Source: Aliivibrio_A kagoshimensis (GTDB taxonomy: Bacteria; Pseudomonadota; Gammaproteobacteria; Enterobacterales; Vibrionaceae). Taken from it: 64,000 nt of DNA. The position numbers and the translations under genes are program-made. The notes under the pieces were generated by a model, which saw nothing but the letters and a program-made list of their open reading frames with translations, was not told where the DNA came from and searched no databases. Within the stretch, counting starts at the first letter, position 1, and the number at the start of each line of letters is the position of its first letter. The stretch is from contig NZ_JAKJSQ010000010.1 in NCBI RefSeq assembly GCF_050337105.1, forward strand, positions 15,672 to 79,671, read 5' to 3'. Shown here one piece after another: positions 35,353 to 43,965 of the stretch.

Positions 35353-36021
35353 ATGGTTAACGCATTTTATCAAGTCGTTCGACGCGAGTTACTGATTGCA
35401 TTTCGTCGTCAAGCAGACATATTAAACCCTCTTTGGTTTTTTATCATCGTGATCACGCTTTTTCCTCTCAGCATTGGGCCTGAGCCGAATTTGCTGGCCA
35501 GAATTGCCCCTGGAATCATTTGGGTGGCCGCGCTGCTATCTGCGCTGCTCTCACTAGAGCGACTTTTCCGAGATGATTTTGCTGATGGCTCATTAGAACA
35601 GATGATGCTGATGCCAAGCCCGTTATCAGTACTGGTATTAGCCAAGATTGTTGCACATTGGTTATTAACGGGTCTGCCTCTATTGATTATTAGTCCGTTA
35701 TTGGCGATTTTACTCTCGTTAGATTGGCCAACCTACAAAGTGATTGTATTAACCCTATTGCTGGGCACCCCAACGCTGAGTTTTCTTGGTGCAATTGGGG
35801 TGGGTTTAACTGTTGGGCTGCGTAAAGGGGGAGTCTTGCTTAGTCTTCTTATTTTGCCGCTCTATATCCCGGTTCTAATTTTTGCTACGTCAGCGATTGA
35901 TGCAGGCAGTTTAGGCATGGCATATAATGGCCAACTTGCTCTGTTAGCCGCGATGTTAATGGGGTCAGCAACTTTAACGCCTTTTGCAGTGAGTGCAGCA
36001 CTCAGAGTAAGTGTTAACTAA
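35353..36021 (+). CDS. ccmB: Cytochrome c maturation permease CcmB
   Basis: CcmB (222 residues) is the membrane partner of CcmA, with six predicted helices and the conserved 'RRELLIAFRRQADILNPLWFF' N-terminus (shown in part). It starts at the base after the ccmA stop. The last helix ends in 'AALRVSVN'. Confidence 0.96.
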   Translation: MVNAFYQVVRRELLIAFRRQADILNPLWFFIIVITLFPLSIGPEPNLLARIAPGIIWVAALLSALLSLERLFRDDFADGSLEQMMLMPSPLSVLVLAKIVAHWLLTGLPLLIISPLLAILLSLDWPTYKVIVLTLLLGTPTLSFLGAIGVGLTVGLRKGGVLLSLLILPLYIPVLIFATSAIDAGSLGMAYNGQLALLAAMLMGSATLTPFAVSAALRVSVN

Positions 36022-36075
36022 CAACGTACATCGATTTACTATTTTTATTTTTACAGTGAACAAGTGAGAATACGC

Positions 36076-36816
36076 ATGTGGAAGTGGCTTCATCCTTACG
36101 CAAAACCGGAAAAAACCTATAAACTTTGCAGTACCTTGCTGCCTTGGTTTGCTGTTACGTCTCTGATCTGCCTTGTCGTAGGCACGGTATGGGGCTTAGC
36201 CTTTGCGCCTTCTGATTATCAGCAAGGAGACAGTTTCAGGATCATCTATATCCATGTGCCAGCGGCTGCCCTGTCAATGGGGGCTTACCTCTCCATGGCG
36301 ATAGCCGCATTTATTGGTTTAGTCTGGCAGTTAAAGTTATCGGATATGGCCGCTGCGGCTATGGCACCGATTGGAGCGGTGTTCACGTTTATCGCTCTGC
36401 TAACCGGCGCGGTATGGGGAAAACCAATGTGGGGCGCTTGGTGGGTATGGGATGCTCGCTTGACCTCTGAACTGATTTTACTTTTCTTATATTTAGGTGT
36501 TATCGCACTCTACAGTGCATTTGATGATCAAAAAACAGCGGCAAAAGCGGCTGGAATCCTTGCAATCGTGGGTGTGATTAATTTACCAATCATTCATTAC
36601 TCAGTTGAGTGGTGGAATACTCTGCATCAGGGCGCGACAATTACCAAGTTTGATAAGCCCTCAATTGCACCTGAAATGCTGTGGCCTCTATTAATCAATA
36701 TGCTTGGCTTTGGAACCTTTTTTACCACCGTGACTCTTATACGTTTTAAAAATGAAATTTTACAACGTGAAGGACACAGACCTTGGGTTAGAGATCTTGT
36801 GAGGAAAAACGGATGA
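36076..36816 (+). CDS. ccmC: Haem transporter/handling protein CcmC
   Basis: CcmC (246 residues) is a six-helix membrane protein that presents haem to CcmE at the periplasmic face. The tryptophan-rich WWD segment ('WGAWWVWDARLT') is present, with flanking His residues ('YIHVPAAALS', 'HYSVEWWNTLHQ'). The start is taken as ATG at 36076 ('MWKWLHPYA', the usual N-terminus). A GTG at 36064 would add four residues. Overlaps ccmD by 4 bases (ATGA). Confidence 0.96.
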   Translation: MWKWLHPYAKPEKTYKLCSTLLPWFAVTSLICLVVGTVWGLAFAPSDYQQGDSFRIIYIHVPAAALSMGAYLSMAIAAFIGLVWQLKLSDMAAAAMAPIGAVFTFIALLTGAVWGKPMWGAWWVWDARLTSELILLFLYLGVIALYSAFDDQKTAAKAAGILAIVGVINLPIIHYSVEWWNTLHQGATITKFDKPSIAPEMLWPLLINMLGFGTFFTTVTLIRFKNEILQREGHRPWVRDLVRKNG

Positions 36817-37025
36817 ATATGCACTTTGATACCTTAAGTGACTTCTTTGCGATGGGGGGATATGCACTCTATGTATGGGGGGCTTTTGGCGCTACCGCAC
36901 TCGCGCTGCTTTGGATTTTAGTCAGTAGTCTTCTCACTAAAAATCGTCTTTTAAAAGAGATTTCACAAAAAATAGCTCGAGAAAAACGCATTCAAGACGC
37001 ACAAAATTTGGAGAACACATTATGA
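36813..37025 (+). CDS. ccmD: Haem exporter accessory protein CcmD
   Basis: CcmD (70 residues) is a small single-pass membrane protein that helps release holo-CcmE from CcmABC. One hydrophobic helix (about 15-40, 'GGYALYVWGAFGATALALLWIL') precedes a basic cytoplasmic tail, as in the family. GAGG lies before the ATG. ATGA overlaps on both sides couple it to ccmC and ccmE. Confidence 0.93.
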   Translation: MNMHFDTLSDFFAMGGYALYVWGAFGATALALLWILVSSLLTKNRLLKEISQKIAREKRIQDAQNLENTL

Positions 37026-37507
37026 ATCCAAGACGCAAAAAACGTTTAGGGTTGATCCTAGCTTTAGTTATCGGTATCAGTGCGACCATAGGTTTGATGC
37101 TCTATGCACTTAATCAAAATATGGATCTTTTTTATACCCCAACTGAGTTAGTTCATGGCAAACCAGATGGCACTAAGCCTGAAGTGGGCCAGCGCTTGAG
37201 AATTGGTGGCATGGTGGTGGTTGATTCTGTTAAACGTGATAGTGACTCTCTACGCATTAGTTTTAAAGTGGCGGATGTTGGCCCTCAAGTTACGGTCACC
37301 TATGATGGTATTCTTCCGGATCTATTCCGTGAAGGACAAGGCATTGTCGCTCAAGGCGTACTGGTGAATGCCACGACGGTTGAAGCCCACGAAGTGTTAG
37401 CGAAACATGATGAAGAGTATATGCCTCCTGAGATTGCAGAAGCGATGAAAAAAACGCATGAGCCACTCAAGTATACCGATCAACAGACGGAAGGAAGTGT
37501 GCAATGA
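37022..37507 (+). CDS. ccmE: Periplasmic haem chaperone CcmE
   Basis: CcmE (161 residues) is a membrane-anchored OB-fold protein that carries haem covalently on a His. There is an N-terminal anchor (about 8-30), then a beta-rich domain with 'LRIGGMVV' and 'VEAHEVLAKHDEEYMPPE'. The haem-binding His-x-x-x-Tyr is present in 'AKHDEEY' (His and Tyr in the expected spacing). Four-base overlap with ccmF. Confidence 0.96.
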   Translation: MNPRRKKRLGLILALVIGISATIGLMLYALNQNMDLFYTPTELVHGKPDGTKPEVGQRLRIGGMVVVDSVKRDSDSLRISFKVADVGPQVTVTYDGILPDLFREGQGIVAQGVLVNATTVEAHEVLAKHDEEYMPPEIAEAMKKTHEPLKYTDQQTEGSVQ

Positions 37508-39459
37508 TTGCTGAACTGGGTCACTTTGCGCTGATCGCCTCGCTCGGGTTAGCGGTATTATTGAGCTTCTTCCCATTGTACGGAGCCTATAAAGGTAACG
37601 TTGCGATGATGCAGAGTGCTAGACCGCTCTCATGGGGAATGTTCTCATTAATTGCGGTCTCTTTTGTCATTTTAATGTGGTCATTTTACACCAATGACTT
37701 TACCTTGAAGTATGTGGCCAGTAACTCAAACAGTCTGCTGCCTTGGTATTACCGATTAACGGCAGTGTGGGGTGCTCACGAAGGTTCATTGTTACTTTGG
37801 GTTCTGATCCAAGCGGGTTGGACGGTGGCGGTTGCCGGTTTAAGTCGCGGCATGCCACAAGAGTCTATTGCACGTGTGTTAGCCATTATGGGTTTGATCA
37901 CCGTCGGATTTTTGCTGTTTATTATCGTCACCTCTAATCCGTTTTTACGAACCTTGCCTATGTTTCCAATTGATGGACGCGACCTTAATCCACTGTTGCA
38001 AGATCCGGGTCTGATTGTTCATCCTCCTCTTCTCTATATGGGATACGTGGGTTTCTCCGTCGCCTTCTCATTTGCGATTGCCTCATTGATGTCAGGTAAT
38101 CTTGATACCGCTTGGGCTCGCTGGTCTCGTCCTTGGACACTTGCTGCTTGGCTGTTCCTGACAGTAGGTATTGCGCTTGGTTCATGGTGGGCCTATTACG
38201 AACTTGGCTGGGGCGGTTGGTGGTTCTGGGATCCTGTTGAAAATGCGTCATTTATGCCTTGGTTGGCAGGTACGGCATTGATTCACTCTCTGGCAGTGAC
38301 CGAAAAGCGTGGCACCTTTAAAGCGTGGACAGTGTTGTTGGCAATTAGTGCTTTCTCACTCAGTCTGCTGGGTACCTTTTTAGTCCGTTCGGGTATTTTG
38401 GTTTCGGTGCATGCCTTCGCCTCTGATCCTGCACGCGGAATGTTTATCCTAGGTTTCTTGGTGGTAGTGATTGGCGGATCGTTGCTGTTATACGCGCTAC
38501 GAAGTTCCAAAGTTCGAACCCGTGGAAACTTCAGTCTGTTCTCTCGCGAAAACATACTGCTGGCCAATAATATCCTATTAATTACCGCGTTAATGGTGGT
38601 GTTAATTGGTACTTTGCTGCCGTTAGTCCATAAGCAGTTAGGATTAGGTTCGGTATCCATTGGTGCCCCGTTCTTTAACACCTTGTTCGCTTGGTTGATG
38701 ATCCCATTTGCTTTCCTACTAGGTATTGGTCCTCTTATCCGTTGGAAACGCGATAGCATTGCTAATATCAGTAAGAGAATGGCGATAACGGCTGTGATCA
38801 CGGTGCCGTTGAGTGCTGTGATGGTGCTGCTGTTAGCAACCACTTTCCATTGGATGGCGATGTTAGGTTGGATGATGTCTTTATGGATTATCATTCTGCA
38901 CGGTTTTGAAATTTATGAACGAGCCACTCATCGTCACGATCTAAAAACCGGTCTTAAGAAATTAGGACGTAGTCACTGGGCGATGGTACTTGGTCATGTT
39001 GGTTTAGCTGTGACGGTCATCGGTATCGCTATGGTGCAAAACTACAGCATTGAAAAAGATGTACGTTTAGCACCCGGTGAGAGCATTGTGGTAGAGGGTT
39101 ATACTTTCAACTTCTATGGTCTTCGCGATAAAGATGGTCCTAACTATGATGGTTACATTGCGGATTTCGAGATTACCAAAGATGGCAAGTTCATCAATAA
39201 TCTGCACGCTGAAAAACGTTTTTATACCACAGCACGATCAATGATGACAGAAGCGGCGATTGATCGCGGTTTTACCCGTGATCTCTATGTTGCTATGGGT
39301 GAACGTCTTGATGATAACGTGTCATGGGCGGTGCGTATCTACTACAAACCATTTATACGTTGGATTTGGGCTGGCTCAATCTTTATGGCTCTTGCAGCAG
39401 CATTAGCAATATCAGATAAGCGCTACCGTTTCAAAAACCGAAATAAGCAGGAGGTGTAG
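37504..39459 (+). CDS. ccmF: Cytochrome c haem lyase subunit CcmF
   Basis: CcmF (651 residues) is the large membrane subunit of the haem ligation complex CcmFGH. Around 13-15 hydrophobic helices are visible. The WWD signature 'WGGWWFWDPVENASFMPW' and nearby 'LLYMGYVGFSVAF' are intact. A large periplasmic loop lies before the last helix. ATGA overlap with ccmE; ccmG follows after 2 bases. Confidence 0.97.
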   Translation: MIAELGHFALIASLGLAVLLSFFPLYGAYKGNVAMMQSARPLSWGMFSLIAVSFVILMWSFYTNDFTLKYVASNSNSLLPWYYRLTAVWGAHEGSLLLWVLIQAGWTVAVAGLSRGMPQESIARVLAIMGLITVGFLLFIIVTSNPFLRTLPMFPIDGRDLNPLLQDPGLIVHPPLLYMGYVGFSVAFSFAIASLMSGNLDTAWARWSRPWTLAAWLFLTVGIALGSWWAYYELGWGGWWFWDPVENASFMPWLAGTALIHSLAVTEKRGTFKAWTVLLAISAFSLSLLGTFLVRSGILVSVHAFASDPARGMFILGFLVVVIGGSLLLYALRSSKVRTRGNFSLFSRENILLANNILLITALMVVLIGTLLPLVHKQLGLGSVSIGAPFFNTLFAWLMIPFAFLLGIGPLIRWKRDSIANISKRMAITAVITVPLSAVMVLLLATTFHWMAMLGWMMSLWIIILHGFEIYERATHRHDLKTGLKKLGRSHWAMVLGHVGLAVTVIGIAMVQNYSIEKDVRLAPGESIVVEGYTFNFYGLRDKDGPNYDGYIADFEITKDGKFINNLHAEKRFYTTARSMMTEAAIDRGFTRDLYVAMGERLDDNVSWAVRIYYKPFIRWIWAGSIFMALAAALAISDKRYRFKNRNKQEV

Positions 39460-39461
39460 TC

Positions 39462-40013
39462 ATGAATAAAAGTATTCTTTTTGCTCCTCTGTTGCTGTTC
39501 ATCGCGTTAGTGGTGGTGTTTGGTACTCAGTTAAGTCGCAACTCTGACGGAGATGATCCGACAAAGCTTGAGTCGGTACTGGTCGGTCAGCCAGTGCCTG
39601 AGTTTAAGTTGGAAGATTTAGAACAACCAGGCCTGTTGCACGATCAAGCGATTTTCAAAGGTGAACCTCTACTACTCAATGTGTGGGCGACTTGGTGTCC
39701 AACCTGTTATGCAGAGCACCAATATTTGAATACCTTAGCCAAGCAGGGTGTCAAAATTATCGGTCTTAACTATAAAGATGAGCGCGATAAAGCCAATGGT
39801 TGGTTAACAGAGCTAGGTAACCCTTATATGATCAGCCTATTTGATGGTGATGGGATGCTGGGTTTGGATCTGGGTGTCTATGGCGCACCGGAAACCTACT
39901 TGATCGACGCTGAAGGAATCATTCAATATCGCCACGTGGGTGATGTAAATGATGCCAATTGGAATGACGTTTTAAAACCTATGTATGACAAAATGCTAGC
40001 GGAGGCAAAATAA
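39462..40013 (+). CDS. ccmG: Thiol:disulfide protein CcmG (DsbE)
   Basis: CcmG (183 residues) is a membrane-tethered thioredoxin-like protein that keeps apocytochrome cysteines reduced for haem attachment. The N-terminal anchor covers about 5-22. The active site is in 'WATWCPTCYAEH', and the cis-Pro is in 'YGAPETYLID'. The stop overlaps the ccmH ATG by one base. Confidence 0.96.
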   Translation: MNKSILFAPLLLFIALVVVFGTQLSRNSDGDDPTKLESVLVGQPVPEFKLEDLEQPGLLHDQAIFKGEPLLLNVWATWCPTCYAEHQYLNTLAKQGVKIIGLNYKDERDKANGWLTELGNPYMISLFDGDGMLGLDLGVYGAPETYLIDAEGIIQYRHVGDVNDANWNDVLKPMYDKMLAEAK

Positions 40014-40531
40014 TGAAAAAACTCGCTATTTTAGCTATCAGCTGCCTATTTTTCTCAGTCACGGCGTATGCCGCTATTGACGTCCATACGTTTGATTCCG
40101 CCGAGCAAGAGGAGCAATTTAAATCTCTGAGTAACACCTTACGTTGCCCTAAATGCCAAAACAACACCATTGCCGATTCCAACGCTGGCTTAGCTCAAGA
40201 CCTTCGACAGAAAGTGTATGAGATGACCAAAGAGGGAAAATCAGAGCAACAGATTATTGATTATATGGTTGCTCGTTATGGCAACTTTGTCACCTATGAT
40301 CCACCGATGACTCTGGCGACTTCAATTTTATGGCTTGGTCCATTTAGTGTATTGGCGTTAGGGGCTGGTTTTATTGTTATACGCAGCCGTAATAACAGTA
40401 AAAAACGTAAAAATCCAGCGTCAGATGAGTGGGACAAGGATCAAGAGGAACGATTAAACTCGTTGCTTTCAGATTCAGATGAAAGTGCCACAAGTCAACA
40501 AGACTTAGACACTAAGCAGGTGAAAAAATGA
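40013..40531 (+). CDS. ccmH: Cytochrome c maturation protein CcmH
   Basis: CcmH (172 residues) delivers reduced apocytochrome to CcmF. It has a signal peptide (1-20, '...AYA'), the redox motif LRCxxCQ ('LRCPKCQN') in the periplasmic three-helix domain, then a membrane helix (about 103-125) and a charged tail. In E. coli this domain is fused to the TPR part; here the two are separate genes (ccmH and ccmI), the common arrangement in other gammaproteobacteria. Confidence 0.96.
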   Translation: MKKLAILAISCLFFSVTAYAAIDVHTFDSAEQEEQFKSLSNTLRCPKCQNNTIADSNAGLAQDLRQKVYEMTKEGKSEQQIIDYMVARYGNFVTYDPPMTLATSILWLGPFSVLALGAGFIVIRSRNNSKKRKNPASDEWDKDQEERLNSLLSDSDESATSQQDLDTKQVKK

Positions 40532-41745
40532 TGTTATTTTGGGTCTCTACCCTAGTGTTAATTGCCATTGGTGCAGTGATAATTATTGTGCCATTGTGGC
40601 AAGCTAAACTGACTGATGAAGATGCTCAACGTGATCAGCTCAACAAGGCTTTCTATAAAGACCGTTTGGCTGAATTAGAAGAGGAGTCATCAGAAGGCTT
40701 AGTGAGCAATCAAGATGAGATGATTAAAGAGCTAAAACAGTCGCTACTTGATGATATTCCGCAAGAGAAATCAACGGCTAAAGATACCAGCAGTGCAAAA
40801 GCTTTCATTGCTCCTGCACTGGTTGTGTTCATCGCTATCACTTATGCATTCTACTTCAAATTCGGTAACTTGGATAAAGTCGAACAGTGGCAAGATGTGG
40901 CGCAGCGTCTTCCGGCACTATCACAAAAGTTGATGGCTCCTGAAGGTGTTGAGTTAACGGAACAAGAGATGGTGGAAATCATCTTATCCTTACGTACTAA
41001 GCTGCACCATGAACCTAACGATGCGATGGGCTGGTTACTGTTAGGCCGTATCGGTATGGCTAACCGTGATGCTGAAACGGCTTCCGGTGCGATGGAGAAA
41101 GCGTACCGTCTTGAACCAGGTAACCCTGATATTCAGTTAGGTTATGCGCAAGCGATGATGCTAAGCGGTGATGATGATCAAGCGGATAAAGCCCGTAAGA
41201 TGCTACGTGTGGTCGTTGCAAAAGATCGTACTAATCTACGCGCGTTATCACTGCTGGCCTTTGACTCTTTTGAACGTGGTGATTACAAGGGAGCGATTGT
41301 CGCTTGGAGCACCATGCAAAAAGCGATCGGGCCCGATGACAACCGCTATGAGATGCTAAATCGCAGCATTGAAAGAGCAATGTCTCGCATGAACCCTGAA
41401 AAAGCGGTGGCGGGTAAAAGTGTTGCAGTGACAATTGCCTTATCAGAGGCGGTACAACTTCCTAAGCAAGGGGTAGTGATTGTGTCGGTTCACAGTGCCG
41501 ATGGCGCTAGAATGCCAGTCGCTGCAGTTCGTTTGCCAATCGGTCAGTTCCCACTTACCGTCACGCTGGATGACAGCAATAGCATGATGCCTGAGCGTAA
41601 GTTGACGTCATTATCTGAGTTGATGATCCGCGCACGTATTGATGCAGACGGAAATGTTTCTACCCGAGAGGGTGATTGGTATGGTGAAAGTGAAGCCGTG
41701 ACGATGGGTGAGCCAGTCACCGTAGTGATTAACCAGCAATACTAA
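40528..41745 (+). CDS. ccmI: Cytochrome c maturation TPR protein CcmI
   Basis: CcmI (405 residues) is a membrane-anchored chaperone for apocytochrome c. Two membrane helices (about 2-24 and 94-112) flank a cytoplasmic coiled loop. TPR motifs lie around 150-280 ('AMGWLLLGRIGMANRD', 'NPDIQLGYAQAMML'). A beta-rich C-terminal domain (about 295-405) follows. Last gene of the ccm operon, with a strong terminator 24 bases downstream. Confidence 0.95.
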   Translation: MMLFWVSTLVLIAIGAVIIIVPLWQAKLTDEDAQRDQLNKAFYKDRLAELEEESSEGLVSNQDEMIKELKQSLLDDIPQEKSTAKDTSSAKAFIAPALVVFIAITYAFYFKFGNLDKVEQWQDVAQRLPALSQKLMAPEGVELTEQEMVEIILSLRTKLHHEPNDAMGWLLLGRIGMANRDAETASGAMEKAYRLEPGNPDIQLGYAQAMMLSGDDDQADKARKMLRVVVAKDRTNLRALSLLAFDSFERGDYKGAIVAWSTMQKAIGPDDNRYEMLNRSIERAMSRMNPEKAVAGKSVAVTIALSEAVQLPKQGVVIVSVHSADGARMPVAAVRLPIGQFPLTVTLDDSNSMMPERKLTSLSELMIRARIDADGNVSTREGDWYGESEAVTMGEPVTVVINQQY

Positions 41746-41768
41746 GCGGCATTCAGCTTGAAATAAGG

Positions 41769-41796
41769 ATGGGTCAGCACTGCTGACCCATTTTCT
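41769..41796 (+). terminator. Terminator of ccm operon
   Basis: Perfect 10-base stem ATGGGTCAGC / GCTGACCCAT with a 3-base loop, followed by a short T-rich run (TTTTCTCT). Confidence 0.9.
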
Positions 41797-41853
41797 CTCT
41801 AATCAAGTTCGATCAATCATCGATTTAGCATATGATCTCACGCTATTCCTCGC

Positions 41854-41859
41854 TATAAT
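41854..41859 (+). promoter_or_regulatory. Candidate -10 element for mlaA
   Basis: TATAAT perfectly matches the sigma-70 -10 box and lies 41 bases before the mlaA GTG. The -35 position (TATGAT at 41831) is poor. Confidence 0.4.
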
Positions 41860-41900
41860 TATTGTCTAGTGTATTGGATTTGTCATTTTAGGGATAAAGT

Positions 41901-42710
41901 GTGAGAAAGTTGTTTGGCCTGGTTATGCTGATCATTGTTGGATTATCGGGTTGTGCACAAACCCAAGACGCTGAATTACATGCGGTCACTGGTCCTAAAA
42001 ATGTCGATTACACGGAAGTGGACGCTACTGCCGATCAAGAGGGTAATGCCAATGACCCGATTGAAGGTTTTAATCGCTGGATGTGGGATGTTAACTACGA
42101 CATCTTAGACCCGTATGTAGCGAGACCCGTATCGGTGGGTTATGTGACCTATATACCTTCTCCAATTCGCAAAGGAATATCCAATTTCTTAGCCAATCTT
42201 GATGAACCCTCTAGTGTGATAAACAATGCCATCATGGGCAATGGCGATAAAGCCTTGATGCATTTTAATCGTTTTTGGATTAATACGGTTTTTGGTATCG
42301 GGGGGTTGATTGATATCGCCAGTGCAGCTGAAATCGATAAACTGGACAATAAAGAGTTTGGTGATGCGCTAGGTAATCACGGTGTGGGTCACGGTGCCTA
42401 TGTAATGATACCTGCTTACGGCCCTGCTACGGTTCGAGATGCCGCTAATTTTGTTGATGGTTTCTATCTGCCTCTATCATATTTAGGTTTTGTTCCTAGT
42501 TTCGGTAAATGGTTATTTGAAGGGATGGAGTCAAGAGCGGCGTTAGTCTCACAAGAGGCATTACTTGAAAACTCCCCAGATCCATATGCATTAACACGAA
42601 GTGCCTACCTGCAACGTCAAGACTATAAAGCTGAGATCGACAGTGATGAAGAAACACTAGAGGATGAGCTGTTTCTTGAAGACTTTATGGATGAGATAGA
42701 CGCAGAGTAA
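41901..42710 (+). CDS. mlaA: Outer membrane lipid asymmetry lipoprotein MlaA (VacJ)
   Basis: MlaA (269 residues) is the outer membrane component of the Mla retrograde phospholipid pathway, working with an OmpC-type porin and MlaC. It has a lipoprotein signal with lipobox LSGC and acylated Cys18, then the MlaA domain ('DPIEGFNRWMWDVN', 'NDKALMHFNRFWINTVFGIGG' in part, 'GHGAYVMIPAYGP'). The C-terminal 40 residues are acidic. The start codon is GTG at 41901 with GGGA upstream. In E. coli mlaA also neighbours fadL. Confidence 0.96.
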   Translation: MRKLFGLVMLIIVGLSGCAQTQDAELHAVTGPKNVDYTEVDATADQEGNANDPIEGFNRWMWDVNYDILDPYVARPVSVGYVTYIPSPIRKGISNFLANLDEPSSVINNAIMGNGDKALMHFNRFWINTVFGIGGLIDIASAAEIDKLDNKEFGDALGNHGVGHGAYVMIPAYGPATVRDAANFVDGFYLPLSYLGFVPSFGKWLFEGMESRAALVSQEALLENSPDPYALTRSAYLQRQDYKAEIDSDEETLEDELFLEDFMDEIDAE

Positions 42711-42751
42711 TGACGATAATAGAGAATATTTATTTGGTAAGATTGGCAATA

Positions 42752-42772
42752 TTAACAGCAAGATGCTGTTAA
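42752..42772 (+). promoter_or_regulatory. Inverted repeat between mlaA and GGDEF gene
   Basis: Perfect 8-base arms TTAACAGC / GCTGTTAA with a 5-base loop. There is no T run, so an operator or Rho-associated hairpin is as likely as a terminator. Confidence 0.4.
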
Positions 42773-42827
42773 ACGGGCTAACCTTACTCTATCCAGTAAC
42801 GCGAATTACCACACAGTAGTCATCATA

Positions 42828-43844
42828 ATGAATAGAGACGATTTTGAAAAAGCGACGGATAATTTAAAAAAAGCTGTGCCGCTGATGATCAAACATAGGG
42901 TATCCGCGACACCGACTAATTATGCGCTGTGGTATACCTACGTAGATAATAGTATTCCTGCACTGACCAATGAGATGGATCAAGTGTTAGAGAGTTATGG
43001 ATTGTGTCCGCCTGTTGCTAGCGAAAAACTCTATAGCAACTATATCGCCTCTAAAGAGGAGACTAGTTTGCGTGATTTACGTGCCAGTGTGGATGTTCTA
43101 CTAAATGAAGTCACCAGCTCTATGACCGACACGATCACCGACACGTCTGCGTTTACAGAAATGGTAGATAAAAGCTTTGATAGTCTTTCTCGCGTTGAAG
43201 ACGAAGGGTTAAGTATTGAAGAGGTGATGTCAGTGGTACGCAAGCTGGTGAGTGACTCTCGTGATATCCGCCACTCAACACAGTTTCTAAACAGTCAGTT
43301 AAACAATGCCAAAGGTGAAATCTCTAACTTAAAAGAGCAGTTAGTCGAAGTGCAAAAAGATGCGCTGTTTGACAGTCTCTCCAGCTTATACAACCGACGT
43401 GCTTTCGACCGTGATATCGAAGCCTTGTGTCAGGCCAAGCAGCCAATGTGTCTGATTCTGCTCGATATAGACTACTTCAAATCTTTTAATGATGAGTATG
43501 GCCATCTGTTTGGCGATATGGTGATTAAAGCGTTAGCACGGCGTTTGCAGCTCAGTTGCCAAAACGGCATTACCGCTTACCGGTATGGTGGCGAAGAGTT
43601 TGCCTTAATTGTACCTAATAAATCATTGCGTATGGCGAGACAGTTCGCTGACAGTTTACGTCGAGCTATTGAGAAGATGTCGATTAAAGATCGTCGCAGC
43701 AGTAAGCAAATCGAAAGTGTGACAGCCTCATTTGGGGTGGCGGAATGGGTGAAAGGGCAAACCTATAATATGTTGATTGAGAAGGCGGATCAGCAGCTGT
43801 ATGACGCTAAGCGGTTGGGGCGTAATCGAGTGATGCCACTGTAA
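42828..43844 (+). CDS. Cytoplasmic diguanylate cyclase (GGDEF)
   Basis: A 338-residue protein with a C-terminal GGDEF domain (about 180-338) that should make cyclic di-GMP from GTP. The active-site loop is 'YRYGGEEFAL' (GGEEF, a competent variant), with metal-binding 'LLDIDYFKSFND'. The N-terminal 170 residues are helical with a coiled coil before the catalytic domain ('LNNAKGEISNLKEQL') and no membrane helix; the sensing role is unknown. The position of the RxxD inhibitory site reads CQNG, so product inhibition through that site is not expected. The SD is weak. A strong terminator follows. Confidence 0.93.
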   Translation: MNRDDFEKATDNLKKAVPLMIKHRVSATPTNYALWYTYVDNSIPALTNEMDQVLESYGLCPPVASEKLYSNYIASKEETSLRDLRASVDVLLNEVTSSMTDTITDTSAFTEMVDKSFDSLSRVEDEGLSIEEVMSVVRKLVSDSRDIRHSTQFLNSQLNNAKGEISNLKEQLVEVQKDALFDSLSSLYNRRAFDRDIEALCQAKQPMCLILLDIDYFKSFNDEYGHLFGDMVIKALARRLQLSCQNGITAYRYGGEEFALIVPNKSLRMARQFADSLRRAIEKMSIKDRRSSKQIESVTASFGVAEWVKGQTYNMLIEKADQQLYDAKRLGRNRVMPL

Positions 43845-43869
43845 TCTGTCATCATGAATTGATTGCAAT

Positions 43870-43901
43870 AAAAAAGGTTGACCGTTTGGTCAACCTTTTT
43901 T
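43870..43901. terminator. Bidirectional terminator, GGDEF gene / fadL
   Basis: Perfect stem AAAAAAGGTTGACC / GGTCAACCTTTTTT with a GTTT loop. A and T runs on both sides let it serve the + strand GGDEF gene and the - strand fadL gene. Confidence 0.95.
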
Positions 43902-43909
43902 GTTCTGCC

Positions 43910-43965
43910 TAGAAACTAGAAACTAGAAACTAGAAACTAGAAACTAGAAACTAGAAACTAGAAAC
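43910..43965. repeat. Tandem repeat, 8 copies of TAGAAAC
   Basis: Eight perfect head-to-tail copies of the 7-base unit TAGAAAC (GTTTCTA on the other strand). It starts between the shared terminator and fadL. The copy nearest fadL supplies its last Phe codon and stop (TTC TAG on the - strand). Perfect identity points to recent slippage. It is too short and has no spacers, so it is not a CRISPR array. Confidence 0.97.

Noticed and set aside
38283..38894. 203-codon - strand frame opposite ccmF
   Set aside because: Antisense to the conserved membrane helices of ccmF; no initiation signal.
43910..43965. Heptamer array as a CRISPR
   Set aside because: Units are 7 bases with no spacers and there are no cas genes; it is a simple tandem repeat.
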